A stretch of 64,000 nt of DNA from UBA1181 sp045600225 (GTDB taxonomy: Bacteria > Bacteroidota > Bacteroidia > Bacteroidales > Paludibacteraceae). Every line of letters starts with the position of its first letter. The first letter of the stretch is position 1. Shown one piece after another: positions 19,059 to 27,701 of the stretch. Location: NCBI GenBank assembly GCA_045600225.1, contig JAZRXL010000021.1, forward strand, positions 1 through 64,000, written 5' to 3'. Position numbers and translations under genes: made by a program. The notes beneath the pieces are model-generated. The model worked only from the letters and a program-made list of their open reading frames with translations. It was not told the origin of the DNA and did not search any database.

Positions 19059-22000
19059 ATAAAACGATTTACCTACATATTACTTTCGATAATAGGAGTA
19101 TTTGTGTTTTTCCTCCTATTCGGTTATTTAGTGTTGCAGAATAAAAAAATGCAACACTCGGTGGTTGATGCTATCACCAATAGCCTTTCGCACCAAGTTG
19201 GAAGTAAGGTTTCTGTTGATGAGATTGAGTGGAATTTCCCAAATAGTTTTGTCTTGAAAGATGTGTATGTAGAGGATCTTAATAGAGATACGATGCTATT
19301 TATGGACAGAACCAAGGTTACTATTAATCTTTGGAAATTGTTCTCTTCTCAAGTTTCGTTTCGAACAATACAATTCACCGGATTGGAGGCTAATCTTTCT
19401 ATGGATTCTACGCAAGTTCCTAATTTCCAATTTTTTATAGATGCCTTCAAATCGAATAAAAATGATACGTTGTCTCTTCAATGGACAATGGATATTGAGT
19501 CTATTGCATTTAATGATTGTTTGATATCTTATAAAAATCCTTACAAGGATAATATGATAGGTCGGTTAAATCCTAATGATTTGAAAATCTATGATATAAA
19601 TGGATGTGTTTTTGTTCGTTCGTTTGTGGATGATTCCGTTCGCGTTTTAGTTGAGAATATCTCTTTTAAGGAAAAATCAGGTTTTGTTATAGATAATATA
19701 TCTATGATTGCTTCCTCCAATAATGAAAGGATTAATGTGGAGGATGTGTCACTAAAAACTCCCAATAGTAATTTGAATGTAAAGGAGGTGGTGGTTCATC
19801 ACGATAATCATAAAGCATTTGAGGATCCTTTGAATTTATTGAGAGGTGAAATCATGATGGGGGAGTCTTTCATCCGATTGTCGGATTTTTCTGCCCTTTA
19901 TCCTGCGTTGGATATGCTTTCTGAGACATTTACAATTGAGGGTAATGCTTATGGTAAATTATCTCAGTTTCAAGTTAATGATTTGGTGTTAAAATATGGT
20001 ACTGCAACTTGCATCTCTGGAAATATCTTTGTGAAAGATGTGTATCCAAACGCTAAGAATTTGAATATAGATGCGGAGCTGAATAAGATATCTTCTAATT
20101 CATCTGAATTGTCAGACATCCTTTTTGTTGCGTTGGATAGAGATATCCAGCTGCCAGGTGTATTGGATTCTTTGGGTATATTTTCATATAGCGGAACATT
20201 GAACGGAACTCTTTCTGACATGTTGACTAAAGGCGTCATATTCAGTAATATGGGAAAGATTGATATGTCGGTCTCTATGAGTTCTCCTGATTTCTTATTG
20301 AATTCTTACAGAATTGTAGGAGATATTCGCTCTGATAGTTGTTATCTGAACAAGGTTCTAGGTGAAGCTTCTATGCTTGGTAATTTGGCTTTTAATACGA
20401 ACATTGTCTTGGATAAGTTGTCTGACCGAAATTTCAGGTTGAAGGCGCAAGGAACGATAGATTCTTTGTATTACAAGAATTATTGTTATGAAGACATTCG
20501 TTTGGATGGAAAATTTGATAATGACGGCTTTGATGGGCAAGTGATTATGAGTGATAAAAATGCGGAAGTTAGTTTCTTAGGCAAGGCTGATTTGCGTAAG
20601 GAAAATCCGTTGTATCATTTTTCATCCAGTGTGAATGATTTCAATCTGGCAAAGACTCACCTAATAGAAGGAGTTGATGATGCTCATCTTTCGTTTGATG
20701 TGGAAACAAATTTTGTAGGACAGAGTATTGATGATTTGGAAGGTTCATTCTCTCTTGATAATGTTGTTTTTACTCAGGATGACAAAGAATTAAGTTTAAA
20801 TAATCTAAGTCTTTCTGCTTCAGTATTGCCCAATAATGGAAAGAAATTGTCTGTTTATTCAGATTATTTAAATGGAACAGTGAAGGGAATATATTCATTC
20901 TCATCATTGCCTTCCTTTATACATAATATTGCACATTATTACTTGCCAGCTTTGATTAAGGAGGAGAAACCATTCGATTCCAAAGGGAAACAAAATGATT
21001 TCTCTTTTGACTTCGTAATAGGGAATATGGAACCTATTCATGATGTCTATCCGTTGCCTTTGGTGATAGTGGAAGATGCAAAGTTAAAAGGATTTGTGAA
21101 AGAGAGTGATCAAAAGGTAAAAGTGCGATTGGAGGCGCCTCAAGTGCGAAAGGGAGAATCCTTCTTGTCTGACGTGATCTTCTTATGTGAGAATCCTCAT
21201 GATAAGTTAAAGGTTATGTGCCGTTCTTCTTACATACCGAAGAACAAAAGAAGAACACCGTATTTCTTGTCTCTTAATTCCAGTGCAAAAGAGAATGCTG
21301 TAGATTTCAATTTTAATTTTAGTAACTCAACGGAAGATACCTATAGTGGAAAGATTGAGTTGGATGCACTCTTTAAGGACTTTGTTAAGGGAGAAGGTGT
21401 TACAGCAGATGTTCATCTTCATCCATCTAACATCATTCTTAATGATTCGATATGGAATATACAGGAATGCTTAGTCCAATTGGATAAAAAAGAGATTGTT
21501 ATTGATAGTTTTTTGTTCAGTCATGGATCGCAATTTCTGTCGATTGCAGGTGCTAATTCCACAACATCATCCGATAGCATAAATGTGCATTTTAGTGATT
21601 TATACTTGGGCTACATAAGTGATATGGTGGCAAGTGAGAACATCTCGTTCAACGGCGTAGCTGATGGCGATGTTTTTCTGTTCAGATTATTTAATACTCC
21701 ATACTTCAAAGGAGATCTGTATGTTTACGATGGTTCTATAAATGATGGATTGTTGGGTGATATGTCTGTCAGTACTTCGTGGTTGGAAAAGGAAAAATGT
21801 ATAGATTTTGATGTGAATCTATTGTCCACTAGTATGGATAGGCAAGATTTGTCTAAATCTGTTATTCATGGAGGTGTCTTTTTAGGGAATGACTCCTTAT
21901 ACATTGGCGGAAAATTGAAAGATGTAAGTATGAAGTTCCTTCGTAAATACCTGAAAAATGTACTTCAAAATAATACAGGTACAGTATCTGGTAATGTATG

Positions 22001-23603
22001 TGCGTATGGAAAGTTTGGAAATATTGGATTGGAGGGAACTGCGTATGTGAAAGATATGGCCTTTGATGTTGATTTCCTTAAGACATCATATGTGCTTTCC
22101 GATTCGGTTAAGCTGACACCTCATACCATTGAACTGAATCAAACTCAGTTGTTTGATACGGAAGGACATTATGGTATCGTGTCTGGAATGCTTCTTCATG
22201 ACGCCTTCCGTAATATGAAATTTGCATTTGATTTGAGTTGTGATAATCTGTTGTTGATGAATACAAAGGAGGAGGATAATGAGACTTTCTATGGTAAAGC
22301 CTATGGTAAAGGTTATGCTCATTTCTCAGGAACGACAGAAACTGTTAATATCAATTTGGGAATGAGAACTATGCCTAACACGCTAATGACCATTCCGATA
22401 GAAGGGGCTTCTTCAGCTAAAGAAGGAAATTTTATCACATTTGTTGAGGCTGAGGATAACAAGTCTATGGCTGAAAAAAGAAGACTTCGTAGGGAGAAAA
22501 TTAAACAAATTAGTGAGCAAAAGAATACTACTTCCACTAATATTCAGTTGACAATGGATTTGGAAGCGACACCCGATGCTCAGATTCATTTGATTATGGA
22601 CTCTCAACAAGGTGATATTATTCGAGCTAATGGTTCGGGATCCCTACGATTAACATATAATTTGAAGGAGAGCGATTTTAAAATGTATGGAGGTTATGAA
22701 ATAGAGAAGGGTGATTATATGTTCTCTATTCAAAGTATTATTTCCAGAAAGTTTGATATTATCAAGGGTAGTACGGTTCGATGGACAGGAAGTCCTTATA
22801 TGGCGGATATTAATATTCAAGCAAAATATGGCTTAAATGCACCATTGGGAGATATTATAGAAGATCCAAACTTGCCTGTAGGTACAACTTTGGTGAATTG
22901 TTTAATGAATCTTACAGGTACAATCACATCGCCTAATCTTAAATTCGATATTGAGTTGCCAAATTCAGACGAAGATGTTCGTAGTAAGCTAAGGAGCGAA
23001 ATAAATACAGAAGAGGCAATAAACAGAAACATTGCATCCTTGCTTGCTTTGGGTCATTTTTATAATTTTGATAAAACGATTGTTGCAACCACAGAGTTGT
23101 CTTCTGTGGGATTCTCGACTCTTTCTTCTCAATTGTCAAGTTGGATTTCGAAGATGACGCAAGATATTAATATCGGATTCAATTATCGTCCTACTTCAAA
23201 TGGAGAGAATGGAACGGTTACCTCCAGTGAATTTGATGTGGCTCTTTCTACTCAGTTGCTGAATGATAGATTGATCTTAAATGGAAACTTTGGATATAGA
23301 GAAGGTGAGGAGTTGAAAGAGATGAAAAATGTGTCTAATAGTATTGTTGATTTTGATATTGAATATAAGTTAGGTAAATCAGGAAAACTTCGTGCCAAAG
23401 GTTATAACCATTCTAATAACAGTTATTTTAAACAGGCTCCAAACACACAAGGATTGGGTATTGTGTATCGAGAAGATTTTGATACTTTCTCTGGTCTATT
23501 CAAGTCTTATTGGAATGCTATAAAAAGGAAAAAGAGAAACAGGGATGAGGCTGATGTTGAAGCCGGAGATTTGGATGTTGAAAAAAAGGAAAAGCGTAAA
23601 TGA
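19059..23603 (+). CDS. TamB-domain translocation/assembly module protein
   Basis: This is a very large AsmA/TamB-type protein (about 1,514 codons) with long beta-repeat stretches and the TamB C-terminal domain (about the last 450 residues), including GDIIRANGSGSLRL, GGYEIEKGDYMFS and LGLNAPLG-like segments. It should span the periplasm and help move lipids or outer-membrane proteins. The first standard start codon is a GTG at 19104, which would begin halfway through the membrane helix. In frame upstream, a codon ATA at 19059 opens KRFTYILLSIIGVFVFF, a full signal anchor, so I prefer that start. The C-terminus is very basic (KRKKRNRD...KKEKRK). Confidence 0.85.
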   Translation: MKRFTYILLSIIGVFVFFLLFGYLVLQNKKMQHSVVDAITNSLSHQVGSKVSVDEIEWNFPNSFVLKDVYVEDLNRDTMLFMDRTKVTINLWKLFSSQVSFRTIQFTGLEANLSMDSTQVPNFQFFIDAFKSNKNDTLSLQWTMDIESIAFNDCLISYKNPYKDNMIGRLNPNDLKIYDINGCVFVRSFVDDSVRVLVENISFKEKSGFVIDNISMIASSNNERINVEDVSLKTPNSNLNVKEVVVHHDNHKAFEDPLNLLRGEIMMGESFIRLSDFSALYPALDMLSETFTIEGNAYGKLSQFQVNDLVLKYGTATCISGNIFVKDVYPNAKNLNIDAELNKISSNSSELSDILFVALDRDIQLPGVLDSLGIFSYSGTLNGTLSDMLTKGVIFSNMGKIDMSVSMSSPDFLLNSYRIVGDIRSDSCYLNKVLGEASMLGNLAFNTNIVLDKLSDRNFRLKAQGTIDSLYYKNYCYEDIRLDGKFDNDGFDGQVIMSDKNAEVSFLGKADLRKENPLYHFSSSVNDFNLAKTHLIEGVDDAHLSFDVETNFVGQSIDDLEGSFSLDNVVFTQDDKELSLNNLSLSASVLPNNGKKLSVYSDYLNGTVKGIYSFSSLPSFIHNIAHYYLPALIKEEKPFDSKGKQNDFSFDFVIGNMEPIHDVYPLPLVIVEDAKLKGFVKESDQKVKVRLEAPQVRKGESFLSDVIFLCENPHDKLKVMCRSSYIPKNKRRTPYFLSLNSSAKENAVDFNFNFSNSTEDTYSGKIELDALFKDFVKGEGVTADVHLHPSNIILNDSIWNIQECLVQLDKKEIVIDSFLFSHGSQFLSIAGANSTTSSDSINVHFSDLYLGYISDMVASENISFNGVADGDVFLFRLFNTPYFKGDLYVYDGSINDGLLGDMSVSTSWLEKEKCIDFDVNLLSTSMDRQDLSKSVIHGGVFLGNDSLYIGGKLKDVSMKFLRKYLKNVLQNNTGTVSGNVCAYGKFGNIGLEGTAYVKDMAFDVDFLKTSYVLSDSVKLTPHTIELNQTQLFDTEGHYGIVSGMLLHDAFRNMKFAFDLSCDNLLLMNTKEEDNETFYGKAYGKGYAHFSGTTETVNINLGMRTMPNTLMTIPIEGASSAKEGNFITFVEAEDNKSMAEKRRLRREKIKQISEQKNTTSTNIQLTMDLEATPDAQIHLIMDSQQGDIIRANGSGSLRLTYNLKESDFKMYGGYEIEKGDYMFSIQSIISRKFDIIKGSTVRWTGSPYMADINIQAKYGLNAPLGDIIEDPNLPVGTTLVNCLMNLTGTITSPNLKFDIELPNSDEDVRSKLRSEINTEEAINRNIASLLALGHFYNFDKTIVATTELSSVGFSTLSSQLSSWISKMTQDINIGFNYRPTSNGENGTVTSSEFDVALSTQLLNDRLILNGNFGYREGEELKEMKNVSNSIVDFDIEYKLGKSGKLRAKGYNHSNNSYFKQAPNTQGLGIVYREDFDTFSGLFKSYWNAIKRKKRNRDEADVEAGDLDVEKKEKRK

Positions 23604-23631
23604 TTTGTTTGTTCTCTATCGCTTTTGCAAC

Positions 23632-23660
23632 TTGGTTGCATTAATTATGTCTTACATTTG
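23632..23660 (+). promoter_or_regulatory. Candidate promoter of the Zn/Cd ATPase gene
   Basis: TACATTTG at 23653-23660 with TTG at 23632-23634, 18 bp apart; start codon 31 bp downstream. Confidence 0.5.
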
Positions 23661-23690
23661 TGTCATGAAAAATTAATACAATAAAAAACT

Positions 23691-25637
23691 ATGGCACACG
23701 AGCATCATCACGAACATTCCCATTGTCATTGCGGATGTGAACATTCTCATCATCACGATGAGGGTAAGGAAAAATTAATTCTTATTGTAATAACAGTGCT
23801 TCTATTAATAGGAGCTTATTTCATAGAAAAATCGTTTAATCTAACAACTTGGCAATTATTGCTTGTCTATTTGGTCCCATACCTTTTGATTGGACATGAT
23901 ACGCTTAAGGAGGCAGCAGAGGGAATCATGGAGGGTGATCCTTTCAATGAACATTTTCTCATGGCTGTGGCTACCATAGGGGCTTTGTGTATAGGATTCC
24001 TTCCAGGTGCAGAGACAGAGTTTCCTGAGGCTGTCTTTGTTATGCTATTCTTTCAGATTGGAGAACTTTTTGAAGGATATGCAGAAGGGAGGAGCAAGGA
24101 TTCCATCGCACATCTAATGGATATTCGTCCCGACTCAGCAAATGTGGAGCGAGAAGGAGAGGTGGCTGTTGTTTCGCCAGAAGAGGTTGCTGTAGGAGAG
24201 GTGATCATCATCAAGCCTGGAGAGAAGGTGCCTTTGGATGGCGTGGTGTTGGAGGGTAGTTCTAGTCTTAACACGGTAGCGTTGACGGGTGAGAGTGTTC
24301 CTCGCGATGTGGCTGTGGAGGACGAAGTGATTTCTGGTTGCGTCAATCTGTCGGGTGTTTTGAAAGTCCGTACAACAAAGGCATATGGCGAATCAACGGT
24401 TTCGAAAATCATCAGACTTGTTGAGGATGCCAATGAACATAAGTCGAGCAGTGAGACCTTCATTTCCAAGTTTGCCAAGGTATATACACCTATTGTGGTG
24501 TTTGGAGCAATAGCGTTAGCGTTCTTACCTCCATTGTTTGCTGCAAATGGATTTATGAGTGCTTTCCCAATTTGGTTACATCGAGCATTGATCTTTTTGG
24601 TGGTCTCTTGTCCTTGTGCTTTGGTTATCAGTGTGCCGTTGACCTTCTTCGGTGGAATAGGAGGTGCTTCCAGAAATGGTATCTTGGTGAAGGGTGCCAA
24701 CTTTATGGATCTCCTTGCAAAGATCGATACGGTGGTGTTTGATAAAACGGGTACGTTGACGCATGGTGTTTTTGCGGTGGAATCCGTTCATCCCGAGAAG
24801 CACAACGAGCAACACCTGTTGCATCTGGCGGCACATGTGGAACGATACTCTACACATCCGATTGCGAATGCTTTGCGTGATGCCTATCCTGACGAGGCAA
24901 ATGACGGATGCGCGTTGATGGACGTGGAAGAGATTGCTGGACAAGGTATTAAGGCGAAGGTGAACGGTGACGAGGTGTGTGTGGGTAACACCAATTTGAT
25001 GGATAGCGTAGGGGCTAAGTGGCAACCATGTGAGAGTGTTGGAACCATCATCTATGTGGCGATCAATGGAGAGTATGCCGGACATATAGTGATCAACGAC
25101 AAGGTGAAGGACGATGCTGTTGAGGCTATTCAGGCGTTGAAGAGTTTGGGTGTCAAGAAAACGGTGATGCTGACGGGTGATCGTAAGGAAGTAGGAGAGC
25201 ATGTGGCTGCACCATTGAAACTGGACGAATACCACACGGAACTGTTGCCGGCAGACAAGGTGGCGCATGTGGAGCGATTATTGAAGGAAAAGAACACGGA
25301 GAATTGTTTGGCCTTTGTTGGAGATGGTATCAATGATGCGCCTGTGTTGGCAAGAGCCGATGTGGGTATCGCCATGGGAGGTCTGGGCAGTGACGCAGCT
25401 ATTGAAGCGGCGGATGTTGTCTTGATGGACGATGAGCCAAGCAAGGTAGCAAAGGCGATAGCCATAGCGAGAAGAACGATTCGTATCGCACGAGAGAATG
25501 TGGCCTTTGCCATAGGCGTGAAGGTGTTGGTGTTGCTTCTGGCAACATTCGGTATTGCCACGATGTGGATGGCTGTCTTTGCAGATGTAGGTGTCACTGT
25601 GTTGGCTGTGCTGAATGCGATGAGGGCGCTGAGGTAA
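23691..25637 (+). CDS. Heavy-metal P1B-type ATPase (Zn/Cd/Pb efflux)
   Basis: The 648-aa protein has the P-type motifs TGES (199-202), the metal-site CPC (307-309), DKTGT (Asp351 phosphorylated), the HP locus (THPIANAL) and GDGINDAP (544-551). CPC with no Cu-type Met pattern fits the Zn/Cd/Pb group. Instead of a folded HMA domain the N-terminus is a His-rich tail (HEHHHEHSHCHCGC) likely to sense or buffer Zn. From about 24700 on, the GC content is visibly higher than in the neighbours, suggesting a mosaic origin. Confidence 0.92.
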   Translation: MAHEHHHEHSHCHCGCEHSHHHDEGKEKLILIVITVLLLIGAYFIEKSFNLTTWQLLLVYLVPYLLIGHDTLKEAAEGIMEGDPFNEHFLMAVATIGALCIGFLPGAETEFPEAVFVMLFFQIGELFEGYAEGRSKDSIAHLMDIRPDSANVEREGEVAVVSPEEVAVGEVIIIKPGEKVPLDGVVLEGSSSLNTVALTGESVPRDVAVEDEVISGCVNLSGVLKVRTTKAYGESTVSKIIRLVEDANEHKSSSETFISKFAKVYTPIVVFGAIALAFLPPLFAANGFMSAFPIWLHRALIFLVVSCPCALVISVPLTFFGGIGGASRNGILVKGANFMDLLAKIDTVVFDKTGTLTHGVFAVESVHPEKHNEQHLLHLAAHVERYSTHPIANALRDAYPDEANDGCALMDVEEIAGQGIKAKVNGDEVCVGNTNLMDSVGAKWQPCESVGTIIYVAINGEYAGHIVINDKVKDDAVEAIQALKSLGVKKTVMLTGDRKEVGEHVAAPLKLDEYHTELLPADKVAHVERLLKEKNTENCLAFVGDGINDAPVLARADVGIAMGGLGSDAAIEAADVVLMDDEPSKVAKAIAIARRTIRIARENVAFAIGVKVLVLLLATFGIATMWMAVFADVGVTVLAVLNAMRALR

Positions 25638-25672
25638 TTAAGAGTTAAGAATTAAGAGTTAAGATTTAAGAA
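25638..25672 (+). repeat. Short tandem TTAAGA/GTTAAGAA array
   Basis: Roughly four copies of an ATTAAGAGTTAAG-type unit directly after the ATPase stop. Such arrays are common as intergenic simple repeats; no function can be assigned. Confidence 0.6.
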
Positions 25673-25686
25673 ATGTCGGTCTGTGT

Positions 25687-25710
25687 AGAGACGTGGTGCA
25701 CCACGTCTCT
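25687..25710. repeat. 24-bp perfect palindrome centred on GTGCAC
   Basis: AGAGACGTGGTG and CACCACGTCTCT are exact complements with no loop. It looks like a dispersed palindromic element rather than a terminator. Confidence 0.8.
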
Positions 25711-25716
25711 AAAAAA

Positions 25717-25752
25717 CAAGAAATGCGCAACCCATCGGCTGCGCATTTCTTG
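25717..25752. terminator. Hairpin with 13-bp stem
   Basis: CAAGAAATGCGCA (25717-25729) pairs exactly with TGCGCATTTCTTG (25740-25752). A-rich sequence on the left would serve as a T-run for minus-strand transcription. Confidence 0.6.
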
Positions 25753-25760
25753 TATGTAGA

Positions 25761-25801
25761 GGGGCTTCTGGCTTCGCCCCCTGAGCGGAGTCGAAGGGGG
25801 G
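25761..25801. repeat. REP-like palindromic repeat, CTTCGACTNCGCTCAG family
   Basis: CCCCCTGAGCGGAGTCGAAG at 25777-25796 belongs to the same repeat type found twice more at 27573-27677 and 28648-28754. GC content is far above the surroundings. Confidence 0.7.
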
Positions 25802-25811
25802 TCTTGACAGA

Positions 25812-25844
25812 GAAGGCGCTCACATACAAGATGTGAACGCCTTC
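25812..25844 (-). terminator. Terminator-like hairpin after the Rpn fragment
   Basis: GAAGGCG-C-TCACAT pairs with ATGTGA-A-CGCCTTC around ACAAG. It lies 15 bp past the stop of the minus-strand Rpn fragment. Confidence 0.6.
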
Positions 25845-25858
25845 GCCTTTACCTACTT

Positions 25859-26254
25859 CTATAGTCTTGTAATCTCTTCCAATGGAATCTTGGTCATTTC
25901 AGCAATCTTTTCGTCAGAAAATCCCACTTGGCGAAGGTTGGAGATGATCTGTTGACGTGCTTTGCTTTCGCCTTCTGCTCTTCCTTGGGCAATGCCTTGT
26001 TTCAACCCACGCTTGAATCCATGCTCCTCCATGTCGATCTCGTCTTCGAGCACCTTCATGCTGGCATCGTAGAGCTTTTGCTCCTCTTCCGAAAGGGCCG
26101 CGACCTTGGCTTTCTCGATCAAACGGAGAAGCCCTTCGTCAGCTCTATCATATACAGATTCGTCTATTTTTTCCATATTACCCATCTCTTTAAACATGTG
26201 CAGCCAAATGTCTTTGGTCGTTATCTTTTCCTTGTTCAATTTGAACTTAGGCAA
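25859..26254 (-). pseudogene. C-terminal remnant of an Rpn-family PD-(D/E)XK nuclease/transposase
   Basis: The 131-aa remainder (start codon at best TTG) matches the C-terminal part of the Rpn/PDDEXK-transposase family: LPKFKLNKEK, a DIWLHMFKEMGNMEKID-type segment, then helical repeats and a final EKIAEMTKIPLEEITRL. The catalytic N-terminal nuclease part is missing; a TAA in frame lies two codons upstream (26258-26260). No N-terminal half is seen on the far side of the IS110, so more than a simple insertion occurred. Confidence 0.75.
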
Positions 26255-26344
26255 ACCTTAGATTTGTAAAGTCATTATTCAAGTTAAAAATTCGCCTACA
26301 AAATTAATAAATTTGTGATGATATAATAGTATTACTAAACAAAG

Positions 26345-26490
26345 GACAATGGAAGTCGGATGGTTCATAATTTTGGCAAATGGGTAAGACCCAAAAATCT
26401 TTTTAGACCGTCCGACTCCGTTGATTCAAAGACCTGAATAAGAATATGCCTTAGTAACGATAAGGTTTGTAGGCAATGAATCAACGTCCA
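26345..26490 (+). ncRNA. Candidate IS110 bridge RNA
   Basis: Two consecutive stem-loops fill the region before the transposase. The first pairs GGAAGTCGGATGGTT (26351-26365) with GACCGTCCGACTCC (26406-26419) around an internal loop and a TGGGT/ACCCA hairpin. The second pairs 26419-26428 with 26477-26486 (10 bp) around an internal loop and a CCTTA/TAAGG hairpin. This is the target-loop and donor-loop architecture known for IS110 bridge RNAs. Guide matches are described in the findings. Confidence 0.6.
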
Positions 26491-26515
26491 AAGTCCGCTA
26501 AAGTTTTTGCAAGAT

Positions 26516-27523
26516 ATGAAGAATTTGTTTATCGGCATTGATGTCAGCAAAGAAAAGTTAAATTTTTGTTTCAGAAATTCAGATGCAATCGTTTATGAAG
26601 ATGAGATTCCAAACATTGTTTCTAATATTAAAAAATTGATAAAGAACGAATTGAAGAAATTAAATGCAGACAAAGAGGATATTCTTATATGTGCCGAATA
26701 TACAGGACGTTACATCTATCCTCTTGTTTGTGCATGTCGTGATTTAGAAGTTTTTTTGTGGATGGAGGATCCAACAAGAATAAAGAATTCATTTGGTGTA
26801 ACGAGAGGTAAAAACGACACTGTGGACGCAAGACGTATCGCTGAGTACTCCTACCGATTTAACGACAAGGCTGTGGCATACAATGTGAAGGACAAAACTA
26901 TTGCCTCTCTCAAAGAATTGCTATCAAACAGAGACCAACTTCTTTCCGATAAAGTGAAATATCAGACTCAGCTGAACGACCAAAAGAACTATATGGACAA
27001 GAGTGATTACAAGCGCAAGTCTATTCTGTGGAAAAAAGTCATTGAGACGTTACAAAAAATGATTGATGAAATTGAGGGCGAAATGGTGAACATAATAAGT
27101 TCTGACGAAAATATAAAACACCAGATGGATCTGCTAACATCCATTGATGGTGTCGGCAAGAAGTTGGCTATCAATATGATAGTAATAACGGAAGGATTTT
27201 CCCGATTCCAAAATGCCAGACAATTCAACTGTTATGCTGGTCTTGCACCTTTCCAATATACATCTGGTAAAAGTATCCATTCCAAGTCTAAGGTGTCGCA
27301 AAGGGCAAACAAAAATATCAAGGCTCTGCTGCATTTGTGCGCCGTTAGTGCGGGAACACACATGTTGTCAAGTGAATACAAGGATTACTATGAAAGAAGA
27401 AGAGCGGAGGGGAAACATCCTATGTGCATATTGAATGTGATTCGAGCAAAAATTGTAGCTCGAATGTTTTCTGTAATAAAAAGAGATACTCCATATTCAA
27501 AAGAATATAAACTTGTTTCTTAA
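26516..27523 (+). CDS. IS110-family transposase (serine/DEDD recombinase)
   Basis: I start at the ATG at 26516 (MKNLFIGIDVSK) rather than an upstream TTG; 335 aa. The N-terminal RuvC-like DEDD domain shows Asp in GIDVSK, Glu in CAEYTGRY and the Asp pair in NDTVDARR. A coiled-coil linker follows (about 130-190), then the Tnp domain with SIDGVGKKLA, YAGLAP and the catalytic-Ser region TSGKSIHSKSK. The reading frame is intact, so the element may be active. Confidence 0.93.
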   Translation: MKNLFIGIDVSKEKLNFCFRNSDAIVYEDEIPNIVSNIKKLIKNELKKLNADKEDILICAEYTGRYIYPLVCACRDLEVFLWMEDPTRIKNSFGVTRGKNDTVDARRIAEYSYRFNDKAVAYNVKDKTIASLKELLSNRDQLLSDKVKYQTQLNDQKNYMDKSDYKRKSILWKKVIETLQKMIDEIEGEMVNIISSDENIKHQMDLLTSIDGVGKKLAINMIVITEGFSRFQNARQFNCYAGLAPFQYTSGKSIHSKSKVSQRANKNIKALLHLCAVSAGTHMLSSEYKDYYERRRAEGKHPMCILNVIRAKIVARMFSVIKRDTPYSKEYKLVS

Positions 27524-27572
27524 AGAAATCATCACATTTTATAAAATTTTACTTTGAAAATTCATAAGAATA

Positions 27573-27677
27573 GATAATGTTTTTGTGGAATTGTGCTGGC
27601 TTCTGGCTTCGACTTCGCTCAGCCAACGTTCGGCTCCGCTCAGCCAACGACTACGCACCCTGAGCGCAGTCGAGGGG
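27573..27677. repeat. Direct repeat copy A flanking the RhuM-PLD gene
   Basis: About 105 bp nearly identical to 28648-28754 in the same orientation, ending in REP-like GC-rich palindromic units with AGCCAACG repeated twice. Confidence 0.88.
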
Positions 27678-27701
27678 GGAGTTGTGTAACGACTAATTCC
27701 C

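Larger units (their letters stand above)
26292..27572 (+). mobile_element. IS110-family insertion sequence
   Basis: The element has one transposase gene with a 250-bp structured noncoding region in front of it and a short right end. The right boundary is placed at 27572/27573: the next bases (GATAATG...) begin a sequence found again at 28648. The left boundary, near 26292, is an estimate from pairing of the candidate donor guide. No terminal inverted repeats are seen, as is normal for IS110. Confidence 0.7.

Noticed and set aside
24053..25597. Long frames antisense to the metal ATPase gene
   Set aside because: They lie opposite a strongly conserved coding gene and come from its GC-rich codon pattern; no motif is seen.
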